A stretch of 64,000 bases of DNA, taken from the NCBI GenBank assembly GCA_023406895.1, contig JAEXTV010000007.1:124001-188000 (forward strand), in the 5' to 3' direction. Position 1 is the first letter of the stretch, and every line of letters begins with the position of its first letter. The translations under genes were made by a program, and so were the position numbers. Positions 8,646 to 16,683 of the stretch are shown in pieces. Source of the stretch: Bacillota bacterium (GTDB lineage: Bacteria > Bacillota > Clostridia > Christensenellales > SZUA-584). Under the pieces are notes generated by a model. The model was given only the letters and a program-made list of their open reading frames with translations, was not told the origin of the DNA and searched no databases.

Positions 8646-10025
8646 ATGAAGATTTTCCGCGCTGTCAGGTTAAAGCCTGCACAAACGATCATTATTGGCT
8701 TTCTGATGCTCATATTGCTGGGATCGGCGTTGCTTTCCACGCCGTTTGCGTCGCGCAGCGGCCGCCCCGTTCCTTATCTTGACGCGCTGTTTACATCCAC
8801 ATCGGCTGTCTGTGTCACCGGCCTCGTGGTGGTGGATACGGGAACCGTGTATTCGATATTCGGGCAGATTGTCATCATACTGTTGATACAAGCGGGAGGC
8901 CTCGGCGTCATGACCGTGATGTCGCTGGCATTTTTGCTGCTAAGAAAACGTATCACTTTGAGCGAACGCATGGTGATTAAGGAATCATTCAATGAGTTTG
9001 ACCTCTCGGGGCTTGTCAAGGTGATACTCAAAGTGTTGAAAGTCACGCTGATCGCCGAACTGCTCGGCGCTTCTTTGCTTGCCATTCGTTTTATTCCTGC
9101 TTTTGGGTGGGATAAAGGTATCTTTTTCAGCCTCTTTCATGCGATTTCATCTTTTTGCAATGCGGGGTTTGATGTGCTCGGGCCCGTATCAAAGCCTTAC
9201 GCAAGTTTGGCTATGTTCTCAAACGATCCGCTCGTCATACTCACCATCGCGTTTTTGATCATATTCGGCGGCCTCGGGTTTGTGGTGATTACCCATATTC
9301 TGAGCCCCGAGCGTATACGCAGCAAGCAGGGTATCTCCCGGTATGCGCGTCTCGTCATCATGGCGACAGTCACATTGATTATTGTCGGTATGGTCTCTGT
9401 TTATTTATTTGAGCAGAACAACCCCAAAACGATTGGAAACATGGGTTTCGGAGAAAAATTACTGAATTCGTTTTTCCAGTCGGTCACACCGCGTACCGCA
9501 GGCTACGCCACGGTTGACCAGGGGGCGCTGCTGCCCGCAACCAAATTTATAGTGATTATTCTGATGTTTATCGGTGCGTCGCCTGCCGGCACGGGCGGCG
9601 GTATTAAGACCACCACGTTTGCCATCGTGCTTATGTTTTTGGTATCCAGTATGCTTGACAAACGCGATGTCACAATTAAAGACAGGAGAATTGCCACAGA
9701 AACTGTTAAACGCGCGGTGACCATCATGCTGATGGCGCTGCTGCTGGTGGCCGCGGCATCGCTCGCTCTGATGGGTATTGAAGGGCATCGCGGCGACCCG
9801 TTTACACCTGAAAATCTCGTATTCGAAGTGGTCTCCGCTTTCGGCACGGTCGGTCTCACAGCCGGTGTCACCCCGATGTTAAGCGCGGCAAGCCATATCA
9901 TTTTGATTATTGTGATGTATGTGGGGCGCGTGGGGCTGTTAACGCTTGTTGTGGCGCTGGCGATGCGTTCACGTAAAGAAGATGCCAACATCCGGTATCC
10001 CGAAGAAAGGTTTATGGTAGGATAA
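8646..10025 (+). CDS. ktrB: Potassium uptake channel subunit KtrB (TrkH/HKT family)
   Basis: A 459-residue integral membrane protein that conducts K+ (Na+-coupled in studied members). The four pore-loop repeats are visible: TSTSAVCVTGL, AISSFCNAGFD, SVTPRTAGYAT and AFGTVGLTAG, each holding the filter glycine. A GTGGGIKTTT loop follows repeat three, as in KtrB. Length is normal for KtrB and shorter than TrkH. The partner gene ktrA follows after one base, so the two form a two-gene unit from the promoter at 8589. Confidence 0.93.
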   Translation: MKIFRAVRLKPAQTIIIGFLMLILLGSALLSTPFASRSGRPVPYLDALFTSTSAVCVTGLVVVDTGTVYSIFGQIVIILLIQAGGLGVMTVMSLAFLLLRKRITLSERMVIKESFNEFDLSGLVKVILKVLKVTLIAELLGASLLAIRFIPAFGWDKGIFFSLFHAISSFCNAGFDVLGPVSKPYASLAMFSNDPLVILTIAFLIIFGGLGFVVITHILSPERIRSKQGISRYARLVIMATVTLIIVGMVSVYLFEQNNPKTIGNMGFGEKLLNSFFQSVTPRTAGYATVDQGALLPATKFIVIILMFIGASPAGTGGGIKTTTFAIVLMFLVSSMLDKRDVTIKDRRIATETVKRAVTIMLMALLLVAAASLALMGIEGHRGDPFTPENLVFEVVSAFGTVGLTAGVTPMLSAASHIILIIVMYVGRVGLLTLVVALAMRSRKEDANIRYPEERFMVG

Positions 10026-10026
10026 T

Positions 10027-10689
10027 ATGTCTAAGAAACAGTTTGTTGTGATTGGAATGGGACGATTCGGACAGGCGGTAGCCAAATGTCTGACAAATCT
10101 CGGCAAAGAGGTGCTTGCGGTAGACAGCAGTGCCGATCTCATCAATGAGGTGGCGCCCTATGTCACCCATGCCATACAGGCCGATGCCACCGATGAGAAG
10201 GCGCTGGTTGCGCTTGGCATTAAAAACTTTGATGTGGCAGTGGTCACAATGGGTGAAAATATACAGGCCAGCATCCTCATCACAATGATGTGCAAAGAAA
10301 TGGGCGTGAACTTTGTGCTCGCCAAAGCACAGACCGAACTTCATGCCAAGGTGCTGCGCAAAACGGGGGCGGATAAAGTCGTCTTCCCGGAGCGGGATAT
10401 GGGCATGCGTGTGGCGCATAAGCTCGCGGATTCACGAGTGGTCGATTATGTGGAGATGGCAGACGATCTGCGCATTATGGATATTGATGTGATCGACGCG
10501 TGGGTGGGTAAAGACTTGAGCCAGCTTAACTTTCGGCAAAAATATGATGTTAACGTCATTGCAATCAAAAAACAGAACAAAGACATCAATACCTCTCCGA
10601 ATGGAGCGGATATTCTTGAAAAAGGGGATATGCTGATTGTCGCGGGCAATAAAGTCAGCGTCTCCAAACTCGAAATTATCATCCAATAG
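10027..10689 (+). CDS. ktrA: Potassium uptake regulatory subunit KtrA (RCK domain)
   Basis: A 220-residue cytosolic RCK protein that gates KtrB through nucleotide binding. The Rossmann motif VVIGMGRFGQAVA (GxGxxG) is at residues 6-18, an acidic ribose-binding strand end (AVDSS) follows, and the C-terminal TrkA_C domain spans about 135-220. The start lies one base after the ktrB stop. The sequence downstream has been invaded by an IS3-type remnant that separates the gene from a hairpin terminator at 10871. Confidence 0.93.
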   Translation: MSKKQFVVIGMGRFGQAVAKCLTNLGKEVLAVDSSADLINEVAPYVTHAIQADATDEKALVALGIKNFDVAVVTMGENIQASILITMMCKEMGVNFVLAKAQTELHAKVLRKTGADKVVFPERDMGMRVAHKLADSRVVDYVEMADDLRIMDIDVIDAWVGKDLSQLNFRQKYDVNVIAIKKQNKDINTSPNGADILEKGDMLIVAGNKVSVSKLEIIIQ

Positions 10690-10707
10690 ATTGAAATAAT
10701 GATCACG

Positions 10708-10868
10708 TGAACTGACCCTAAAAACTTAGACAAATATTTTTTTATTGAGCAATCGAGAGGGCTTGCAACCTGTGAACAGCGGGGTGGTAAGCCCTTTAGC
10801 TTTGCTTTTATGCGACGATTATTGTAATAATCAAGATACTCTATCAATTCTGCCTTGAAAACAAACAA
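10708..10868 (-). mobile_element. Remnant of an IS3-family insertion sequence (3' end of transposase orfB plus terminal repeat)
   Basis: The minus strand encodes FKAELIEYLDYYNNRRIKAK followed by LKGLPP, which is the C-terminal end of an IS3-family integrase-type transposase. A one-base excess in a run of C breaks the frame after LPP; in the shifted frame the end reads AVHRLQALSIAQ and stops at 10742-10744. Beyond the stop comes TTTGTCTAAGTTTTTAGGGT and then CAGTTC, a typical IS3-type terminal inverted repeat. Everything upstream of this tail (the DDE domain and orfA) is missing, so the element is dead. Confidence 0.85.
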
Positions 10869-10870
10869 CA

Positions 10871-10904
10871 GCGCGGTATTTATGTACCGCGCCGCTGCTT
10901 TTTG
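10871..10904 (+). terminator. Hairpin terminator, probably the original ktrBA terminator
   Basis: GCGCGGTA at 10871-10878 pairs with TACCGCGC at 10885-10892 across a six-base loop, followed by CTTTTTG at 10899-10904. Its position right after the IS remnant suggests that the insertion separated it from ktrA (inference). Confidence 0.6.
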
Positions 10905-11347
10905 TAAGTAAAACTTTTGATTACCGCTGCTTATTGTGCTTCCTATTTGATAAGGGCTTATGCGGAAGTCCCGCGTTCGGATTCTGGCCTATATGCGGAC
11001 AACCGGTTCCGCCGCCAAAAAGCGCAATGCCCTCGCGCTGTAAAGCGCATTATCCTTGTGTCTTACCATCATGCCGCCGGCAAGCCGCAGGCTCGCCTCA
11101 ACGGCTTTTTGCTCAATGTTCTTTCGGCACACAGTAAACTCCGGCTGCAAACGGTACTCATTTCGTTTTACAGCTTTATTTTGTTCCGCGTGCGCCTGAG
11201 TTATGAATGTATTTTTTCCCAATAATGGGTTTCATATTCTTGGTTGCAATTTGATAAATGCAGGATTTAGCGCCGCCTGATTCAGAAGATCGTTAATAAT
11301 TGCACAATTTGGGCACATTACAACGAATAAATGCAACAATTAGTCAA
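10905..11347. other. Intergenic region without a recognisable gene
   Basis: No convincing gene is seen. The minus strand has a 77-codon open frame (10989-11222) and, in another frame, an end reading LFGGGTGCPHIGQ and NPNAGLPHK up to a stop near 10925. Neither has a ribosome-binding site or a family that I recognise. This could be the worn-down end of a gene lost around the IS insertion. From 11230 the sequence becomes AT-rich and leads into the glutamate synthase promoter. Confidence 0.4.
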
Positions 11348-11348
11348 A

Positions 11349-11397
11349 CATATTGCAGAATAACGGTGTATTTGCTATTGATTTTTCATATTGCAGA
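11349..11397 (+). repeat. Two copies of an 11-bp direct repeat at the glutamate synthase promoter
   Basis: CATATTGCAGA occurs at 11349-11359 and again at 11387-11397, 38 bp apart. The second copy lies between the -35 and -10 boxes and the first lies upstream of the -35. Such placement fits a repressor or looping operator. The regulator is unknown. Confidence 0.5.
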
Positions 11398-11406
11398 TAG
11401 TATAAT
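11378..11406 (+). promoter_or_regulatory. Promoter of the split glutamate synthase operon
   Basis: TTGATT at 11378-11383 and TATAAT at 11401-11406 with a 17-bp spacer. The predicted start is near 11413, leaving a leader of about 145 bases before the ATG at 11558. Confidence 0.75.
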
Positions 11407-11412
11407 GATACA

Positions 11413-11557
11413 GCTAACGTGGGAAATGACAGTTCTAGTATTAATGAACATTTCTTACGACTTGTCAAACAAGTCTTGTTGGCGTCTATATTTTATCGCA
11501 GGCGTTTTTTTTGACTGACACTAGACGCACCTGCCCAATATCCGAGGGGGAGAGTCA
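11413..11557 (+). promoter_or_regulatory. Structured leader of the glutamate synthase operon
   Basis: The leader holds a tight hairpin, GACTTGT/ACAAGTC, around 11459-11475. It also holds two complementary pairs in interleaved order: GCGTCTA (11482-11488) with TAGACGC (11522-11528), and GCAGG (11498-11502) with CCTGC (11530-11534). A T8 run lies at 11505-11512 between them. The interleaving would permit a pseudoknot or mutually exclusive pairings beside a U-run, as in attenuators. It does not match a riboswitch class that I can name. A GAGGGGGAG ribosome-binding site follows at 11544-11552. Confidence 0.45.
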
Positions 11558-12646
11558 ATGGTAAAAGAGGGGCAAGTAAGGATTCCATCCGGCTGTGCCA
11601 TCAGCGGTATACTGAACCGCAAGGGCGAAAGATTTTCGGGAGAGACGATCATTAAATCAATAGAATTGATGCATGACAGAAGCAACGGCCTCGGCGGAGG
11701 CTTTGCCGGCTATGGGATATATCCGGACTATGCGGATCTTTACGCGCTGCATTTGTTCTATGATGATATGCCTTCCAAGGAAGCGGTTGACGAGGTTTTA
11801 GAGCGTCATTTTGAAATAGAAAAAGCGGAAGTCATTCCCACAAGAAAAAGCAAAGAGATTCCTTCAAGCCCGTTGATATGGCGTTATTTTGTGTACCCGC
11901 GCAAGCAGCGTCTTCAACGGTCTGGGCTCGACGAACAAGAGTTTGTCGCACAGTTTGTATTTAATATCAATGAGAATTATAAAGGCGCCTATGTTTTTTC
12001 TTCGGGAAAGAATATGGGCGCTTTTAAAGGTGTGGGCTTTCCCGAGGATATCGGACGTTTTTTCAAACTCGAAACATACGACGCATATCTTTGGACTTCA
12101 CATGGCCGTTTCCCGACGAATACGCCGGGATGGTGGGGCGGCGCGCATCCTTTCACGCTGCTGAACTGGTCGGTGGTGCATAACGGTGAGATTTCTTCCT
12201 ACGATGCAAACAGACGGTTTGTGGAGATGTTTGGATACAAATGCACATTGATGACGGATACGGAGGTCATCACATACTTGTTTGATCTGCTTGTCCGTAA
12301 ACACGGTATGACGCTAAAGGACGCTGTGAATATTGTGGCGGCACCGTTCTGGCGGGAGATTGAGCTGATGGACGAGGAGAAGAGGCAGAAGTTTGAGGCG
12401 ATCCGTGCGGTGTACGGTTCTGCGCTGATTAACGGGCCGTTTTCGATTATACTCGGTTTTCAGGGCGGCTTTCTGGCATTAAACGACAGAATAAAGCTGA
12501 GATCTCTCGTGGCCGCGGAGAAGGGCGACATGCTCTATGTGGCCAGCGAAGAAGCCGCGATACGCATCATTTGCGAAACGCCTGACCGCGTGTGGTCACC
12601 GTCGGGCGGGGAACCAATTATAGGACTGGTGGAGGGGAACCAATGA
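11558..12646 (+). CDS. Glutamate synthase, glutamine amidotransferase (class II) subunit
   Basis: A 362-residue class II amidotransferase corresponding to the N-terminal domain of GltB. It hydrolyses glutamine and channels ammonia to the synthase subunit. Cys13 in SGCAISG is the expected catalytic residue, exposed after removal of a 12-residue propeptide. SHGRFPTNTPGWW and VVHNGEISSY are the conserved amidotransferase segments. In most bacteria this domain is fused into a protein of about 1,500 residues; here it is free-standing, as in archaeal-type glutamate synthases. The stop overlaps the next start by four bases. Confidence 0.88.
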   Translation: MVKEGQVRIPSGCAISGILNRKGERFSGETIIKSIELMHDRSNGLGGGFAGYGIYPDYADLYALHLFYDDMPSKEAVDEVLERHFEIEKAEVIPTRKSKEIPSSPLIWRYFVYPRKQRLQRSGLDEQEFVAQFVFNINENYKGAYVFSSGKNMGAFKGVGFPEDIGRFFKLETYDAYLWTSHGRFPTNTPGWWGGAHPFTLLNWSVVHNGEISSYDANRRFVEMFGYKCTLMTDTEVITYLFDLLVRKHGMTLKDAVNIVAAPFWREIELMDEEKRQKFEAIRAVYGSALINGPFSIILGFQGGFLALNDRIKLRSLVAAEKGDMLYVASEEAAIRIICETPDRVWSPSGGEPIIGLVEGNQ

Positions 12647-14148
12647 GTTTACAACTGGGCTGGCCGGATTATCTGGTTGAGAGAGATGAAAATAGATGCA
12701 TACAATGCGAAGTGTGTGCAAAACAGTGCGCCAACGAGGTGCATAGGCTGGATCCCGATACGGGAAAGATGGTTGCGGACGACGCAAAATGTGTGGACTG
12801 CCACCGCTGCGTCGCGCTGTGCCCCACAAGGGCGCTTAAGATCCGTGTGAACGATCTTGAGTTTAAACCCAATAAGAACTGGACGAGCAACGCAATTAAA
12901 GAAATTTATAAGCAGGCGGCCACAGGCAGCGTGCTGTTAACCGGCATGGGCAACCCCAAAGATTTCCCGATCTATTGGGATAAAATGCTCATCAACGCCT
13001 CGCAGGTCACGAATCCGTCGATTGACCCGCTGCGCGAACCGATGGAAACAGGCGTGATACTGGGGCGCAAACCTGAAAAGCTCGAGTTTGACAAACACGG
13101 CAAGCTGCTGACGAAACTGCCGCCGCAGGTGAAGCTGTCGGTGCCCGTCATGTTTTCAGCGATGTCATTCGGGTCTATTTCGCGCAACGCGCACGAGGCG
13201 CTTGCGCGCGCGGCGACGGAACTCGGCATACTCTATAATACGGGCGAAGGCGGCCTTGCGAAGGAATTCTACAAATACGGGCCCAACACCATCGTTCAGG
13301 TGGCATCGGGGCGATTTGGCGTGCACGCGGAATACTTAAACGCGGGCGCCATGCTTGAGATTAAAATCGGCCAGGGCGCAAAACCCGGCATCGGCGGCCA
13401 TCTGCCCGGCGAAAAGGTGGGCGAACAGGTGTCGATGGCGCGCATGATCCCGCAGGGCAGCGACGCGATTTCTCCCGCGCCGCATCATGATATCTATTCG
13501 ATTGAAGATCTTCGTCAGCTGATTTACTCGCTGAAGGAAGCGACGAACTATACAAAGCCGGTATCCGTAAAAATCGCGGCGGTGCATAACGCGCCGGCCA
13601 TCGCTTCGGGTATCGCGCGGGCCGGAGCCGACGTGATTGCGATTGACGGCTTCCGCGGGGGCACAGGCGCCGCGCCGCAGCGTGTGCGCGACAACGTGGG
13701 CATACCGATTGAAATGGCGCTCGCCGCGGTTGATCAGCGCCTCAGGGAGGAAAGCATCCGCAACGAGGTTTCGCTCGTGGTGGCGGGCAGCATCCGCAAC
13801 AGCGCCGATATCGTGAAGGCCATCGCATTGGGTGCCGACGCGGTCTACATCGGTTCCTCCGCCTTAATTGCGATCGGCTGCCATATGTGCCAGAACTGCT
13901 ACACCGGCAGGTGCAACTGGGGTATCGCGACACAGCGTGACGATCTTGTGAAGCGGCTTAATCCCGATATCGCGACGGAACGCCTCGTGAACCTGATCAG
14001 TGCGTGGAAGCACGAGATCGAGGAGATGCTGGGCGGCATGGGCATCAACGCCATCGAAAGCCTTAAGGGCAACAGGCTGATGCTGCGCGGTGTGGGGCTC
14101 AACCAAAAAGAACTTGATATTCTCGGCATCAAGCATGTCGGCGAATAA
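12643..14148 (+). CDS. Glutamate synthase, FMN-binding synthase subunit with N-terminal ferredoxin domain
   Basis: A 501-residue protein. Residues 1-65 hold two [4Fe-4S] motifs (C19, C22, C25, C29 and C50, C53, C56, C60). The rest is the GltB central (beta/alpha)8 synthase domain, where 2-oxoglutarate and ammonia form glutamate on FMN. It includes SFGSISRNAHEALARAA, a GFRGGTGAAP phosphate-binding loop, and a cysteine group CHMCQNC...GRC for the [3Fe-4S] cluster. The start at 12643 has a GGAGGGG site; the frame is open further upstream, but that part overlaps the previous gene. Fused ferredoxin domains are typical of the archaeal-type enzyme. Confidence 0.93.
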   Translation: MSLQLGWPDYLVERDENRCIQCEVCAKQCANEVHRLDPDTGKMVADDAKCVDCHRCVALCPTRALKIRVNDLEFKPNKNWTSNAIKEIYKQAATGSVLLTGMGNPKDFPIYWDKMLINASQVTNPSIDPLREPMETGVILGRKPEKLEFDKHGKLLTKLPPQVKLSVPVMFSAMSFGSISRNAHEALARAATELGILYNTGEGGLAKEFYKYGPNTIVQVASGRFGVHAEYLNAGAMLEIKIGQGAKPGIGGHLPGEKVGEQVSMARMIPQGSDAISPAPHHDIYSIEDLRQLIYSLKEATNYTKPVSVKIAAVHNAPAIASGIARAGADVIAIDGFRGGTGAAPQRVRDNVGIPIEMALAAVDQRLREESIRNEVSLVVAGSIRNSADIVKAIALGADAVYIGSSALIAIGCHMCQNCYTGRCNWGIATQRDDLVKRLNPDIATERLVNLISAWKHEIEEMLGGMGINAIESLKGNRLMLRGVGLNQKELDILGIKHVGE

Positions 14149-14162
14149 ACGGGGGTTTTATA

Positions 14163-14609
14163 ATGAAAAAGGTATACGCTGACGAAAAATGGTGTCTCGG
14201 GTGCGGGCTGTGCAAGGTGTACTGCCGCACGTCGCACTCGCAGACGCTTGATATTATCAAAGCGCACAAGCTCGAAAGCCCGCGCCCTGTGGAGCGGCTG
14301 CATATCGAGACGGGCGACAAGGTCAACTTTGCGCTGCAGTGCCGCCACTGTGACGACCCGAAGTGCGTGCAGGCCTGCATCACGGGCGCGATGCAGAAGG
14401 ACCCGGAGACGGGCCTTGTGCTCAATGAAGCCGAGCGCTGTGTAGGCTGCTGGACGTGCGTGCTCGCGTGTCCGTTCGGCGCGATTGTGCGCGACGAGGG
14501 CAAGAAGAAAGTGGCCGCCAAGTGTGACCTGTGCGCCGCGATGGGTGAGCCCGAATGCGTGAAGCACTGCCCGAACAACGCGCTTAAGTACGAAGACAGG
14601 GGGGAATGA
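14163..14609 (+). CDS. Four-cluster ferredoxin subunit of the glutamate synthase
   Basis: A 148-residue iron-sulfur protein with four cysteine groups: CLGCGLCKVYC, CRHCDDPKCVQAC, CVGCWTCVLAC and CDLCAAMGEPECVKHC. This is the DMSO reductase beta/HycB-like arrangement for four [4Fe-4S] clusters. By position between the synthase subunit and a flavoprotein it should pass electrons from NAD(P)H to the synthase (inference). It begins 14 bp after the previous gene. Confidence 0.88.
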   Translation: MKKVYADEKWCLGCGLCKVYCRTSHSQTLDIIKAHKLESPRPVERLHIETGDKVNFALQCRHCDDPKCVQACITGAMQKDPETGLVLNEAERCVGCWTCVLACPFGAIVRDEGKKKVAAKCDLCAAMGEPECVKHCPNNALKYEDRGE

Positions 14610-14611
14610 GC

Positions 14612-15865
14612 ATGAAATATGTGATTATCGGCAATTCCGCCGCTGCCGTGGGGTGTATAGAAGGTTTGCGCAAGTGTGACAAGAACGGGTCGATCACCGT
14701 GATTTCGGACGAAACGCATCATGTGTATTCGCGCCCGCTGATTTCCTACTATCTCGCTGGCAAGGTGAAACCGGGCAACATGGTTTACCGCAAGAAGGAT
14801 TTTTACGAGAAGAACAACGTGACCACGCTGTTCGGCGTCAAGGCTGTGTCGATTGACCCCAAGAAGAAAACCGTGGCGCTCAGCGACGGCGGCAGCGTGC
14901 CTTACGACAAGCTGCTGATCGCGACGGGGTCGTCTCCGTTCGTGCCGCCCACGCAGGGGCTTGAGAATCAGAGCAACGTGTTCACATTCTTAAAATACGA
15001 CGACGCGCTCGGCATTGAGAAGCTGTTAAGTCCGCAGAGCCGCGTGGTGGTGGTGGGGGCCGGGCTTATCGGCCTCAAAGCTGCCGAAGGGCTGGCTCCC
15101 GTGACGGGCAGCGTGCACGTGGTGGAACTCGCGCCGCGCGTGCTGCCGATGATACTCGACGAGCAGGCGGCGGCACCGGTTCAGCAGCGCCTTGAGGAGA
15201 ACGGCATCACGTTCCACCTGGGGCTCACGGTGGAGACCGTGGTGGGCAGCGACAAAGTGGAGAAGGTGGTTTTGAAGGACGGCACCGAGCTCCCGTGCGA
15301 CGTGCTCGTGATGGGCGTGGGCGTGCGCCCGAACGTGGCGGAAGCCAAAGCGGCGGGCGTGGACGTGAACCGCGGCATCATTGTGGACGACGCGATGCGC
15401 ACCAACGTGAAAGATATTTACGCGGCGGGCGACGTGACCGAGGGCACCGATATCATCACGGGCGAGCGCAAAATTATGGCGCTGTGGCCGAACGCATACG
15501 CCCAAGGCCGTGCGGCGGCATATGACATGTGCGGCGGCAAGGACGAGGAGTTCGACGGCGTGTTCCCGATGAACGCGGTCGGGTTTTTTGGGCTCTCCAT
15601 CATCACGGCGGGCGTGCAGGGCGGCGACGGCGTGGACGTGCTGACCAAGCAGAACGCGAAAACAGGCGCGGCGAAGCGGTTCTTCGTGAAGGATGATAAG
15701 CTCGTCGGCATGATACTCGTGGGCGATGTGGACCGCGCGGGCATTTACACGTATCTGATCAGCGAGGGGATTGCGCTTTCCTCGCTGGATAAGGCGCTGA
15801 CGGACGACAATTTCGGCCTTAACGCGCTGGGGTACGAGAGAATGAAGCAGAGAATTTCTTCTTAA
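14612..15865 (+). CDS. FAD-dependent NAD(P)H oxidoreductase of the glutamate synthase operon
   Basis: A pyridine-nucleotide oxidoreductase of about 417 residues. The N-terminal FAD dinucleotide motif is VIIGNSAAAVGCIEG, the NAD(P) site is VVGAGLIGLKAAEG near residue 148, and the second FAD motif is DIYAAGDVTEG near 270. It resembles NADH oxidase/nitrite reductase-type flavoproteins and would be the electron-input subunit, replacing GltD. An ATG at 14606 overlaps the previous stop, but the AGGGGGG site at 14598-14604 is correctly spaced only for the ATG at 14612, so I prefer that start. Confidence 0.9.
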   Translation: MKYVIIGNSAAAVGCIEGLRKCDKNGSITVISDETHHVYSRPLISYYLAGKVKPGNMVYRKKDFYEKNNVTTLFGVKAVSIDPKKKTVALSDGGSVPYDKLLIATGSSPFVPPTQGLENQSNVFTFLKYDDALGIEKLLSPQSRVVVVGAGLIGLKAAEGLAPVTGSVHVVELAPRVLPMILDEQAAAPVQQRLEENGITFHLGLTVETVVGSDKVEKVVLKDGTELPCDVLVMGVGVRPNVAEAKAAGVDVNRGIIVDDAMRTNVKDIYAAGDVTEGTDIITGERKIMALWPNAYAQGRAAAYDMCGGKDEEFDGVFPMNAVGFFGLSIITAGVQGGDGVDVLTKQNAKTGAAKRFFVKDDKLVGMILVGDVDRAGIYTYLISEGIALSSLDKALTDDNFGLNALGYERMKQRISS

Positions 15866-15882
15866 GAAAGAGGTTTGCAATA

Positions 15883-16617
15883 ATGGATTTGATCGCTGGC
15901 AACACTTATTACAGCATACTGAACAGGCAGATAAAAACATTGGCGGAGGAGCCGCGCGAAATCACTGTGCGTGAGGTTTACGGGCAGCGCTATATTGGCT
16001 GCGGTTTGACTAGCCATACCAAGCTGAACATTCACGGCACGCTCGGAAACGACAGCGCGTGCTATATGGACGGCGCGACGGTGGAGGTGTTCGGCAACGC
16101 GCAGGACGGCATTGCAAACACGATGAACGACGGCAAGCTGATTGTTCACGGCAACTGCGGCGACATTATGGGCTATGCGATGCGCGGCGGTGAGCTTTTT
16201 ATAAAAGGGTACGCCGGGTACCGCAGCGGTATTCACATGAAGGAATACATGGACAAGATTCCGAAAATCGTGATTGGCGGCAAGGCGGGCGATTTTCTCG
16301 GGGAGTACATGGCGGGCGGACGCATTGTGGTGATGGGTATCGGCCTGAAGGCCGGAGAGTATGCCGCAGGCAAGTTCTTTGGGACGGGCATGCACGGCGG
16401 GCGGATGTATATCCGCGGGCCGGTGAGAGAGGCGCTGATGGGGCGCGAGATTTCAGCACAGCCGCTGGATGATGAGGATAAGGCTTTTTTGACGCAGACG
16501 CTGAAGGATTACTCAACGTATTTCGGGGTGGATGTATCGAAAATTAAGCTGACCCAGTTTGTGAAGTATGCGCCCAAGAGTGCGCGGCCGTATGGGAATA
16601 TGTACGTGGGTAACTAA
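15883..16617 (+). CDS. Glutamate synthase, GXGXG (alpha C-terminal) domain subunit
   Basis: A 244-residue right-handed beta-helix protein equal to the C-terminal domain of GltB. The repeated glycine pattern is clear: IHGTLGNDSACYMDGATVEV, VHGNCGDIMGYAMRGGELF, and IGGKAGDFLGEYMAGGRIVV. In full-length enzymes this domain holds the others in place and lines the ammonia tunnel. It is the last gene of the operon and ends 13 bp before a strong terminator. Confidence 0.9.
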   Translation: MDLIAGNTYYSILNRQIKTLAEEPREITVREVYGQRYIGCGLTSHTKLNIHGTLGNDSACYMDGATVEVFGNAQDGIANTMNDGKLIVHGNCGDIMGYAMRGGELFIKGYAGYRSGIHMKEYMDKIPKIVIGGKAGDFLGEYMAGGRIVVMGIGLKAGEYAAGKFFGTGMHGGRMYIRGPVREALMGREISAQPLDDEDKAFLTQTLKDYSTYFGVDVSKIKLTQFVKYAPKSARPYGNMYVGN

Positions 16618-16629
16618 GAGAAATAACAA

Positions 16630-16659
16630 AGTCCGGAGAGAAATCTTCGGACTTTTTTT
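16630..16659 (+). terminator. Rho-independent terminator of the glutamate synthase operon
   Basis: AGTCCGGAGA (16630-16639) pairs with TCTTCGGACT (16644-16653) through a GAAA tetraloop, with one G-U pair, and runs into T7. Confidence 0.92.
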
Positions 16660-16683
16660 GGCTGAGTAATGTGATTGTATATT

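Noticed and set aside
10989..11222. A 77-codon minus-strand frame as a gene
   Set aside because: It has no ribosome-binding site, no recognisable family and lies in a decayed region next to an IS remnant.
11300..11518. A 72-codon plus-strand frame upstream of the glutamate synthase operon
   Set aside because: It covers the promoter and the structured leader and has no ribosome-binding site.
15026..15940. A 304-codon minus-strand frame opposite the glutamate synthase flavoprotein
   Set aside because: It is His/Arg/Ala-rich, as expected from the antisense of a GC-rich gene. The plus-strand flavoprotein is clear.
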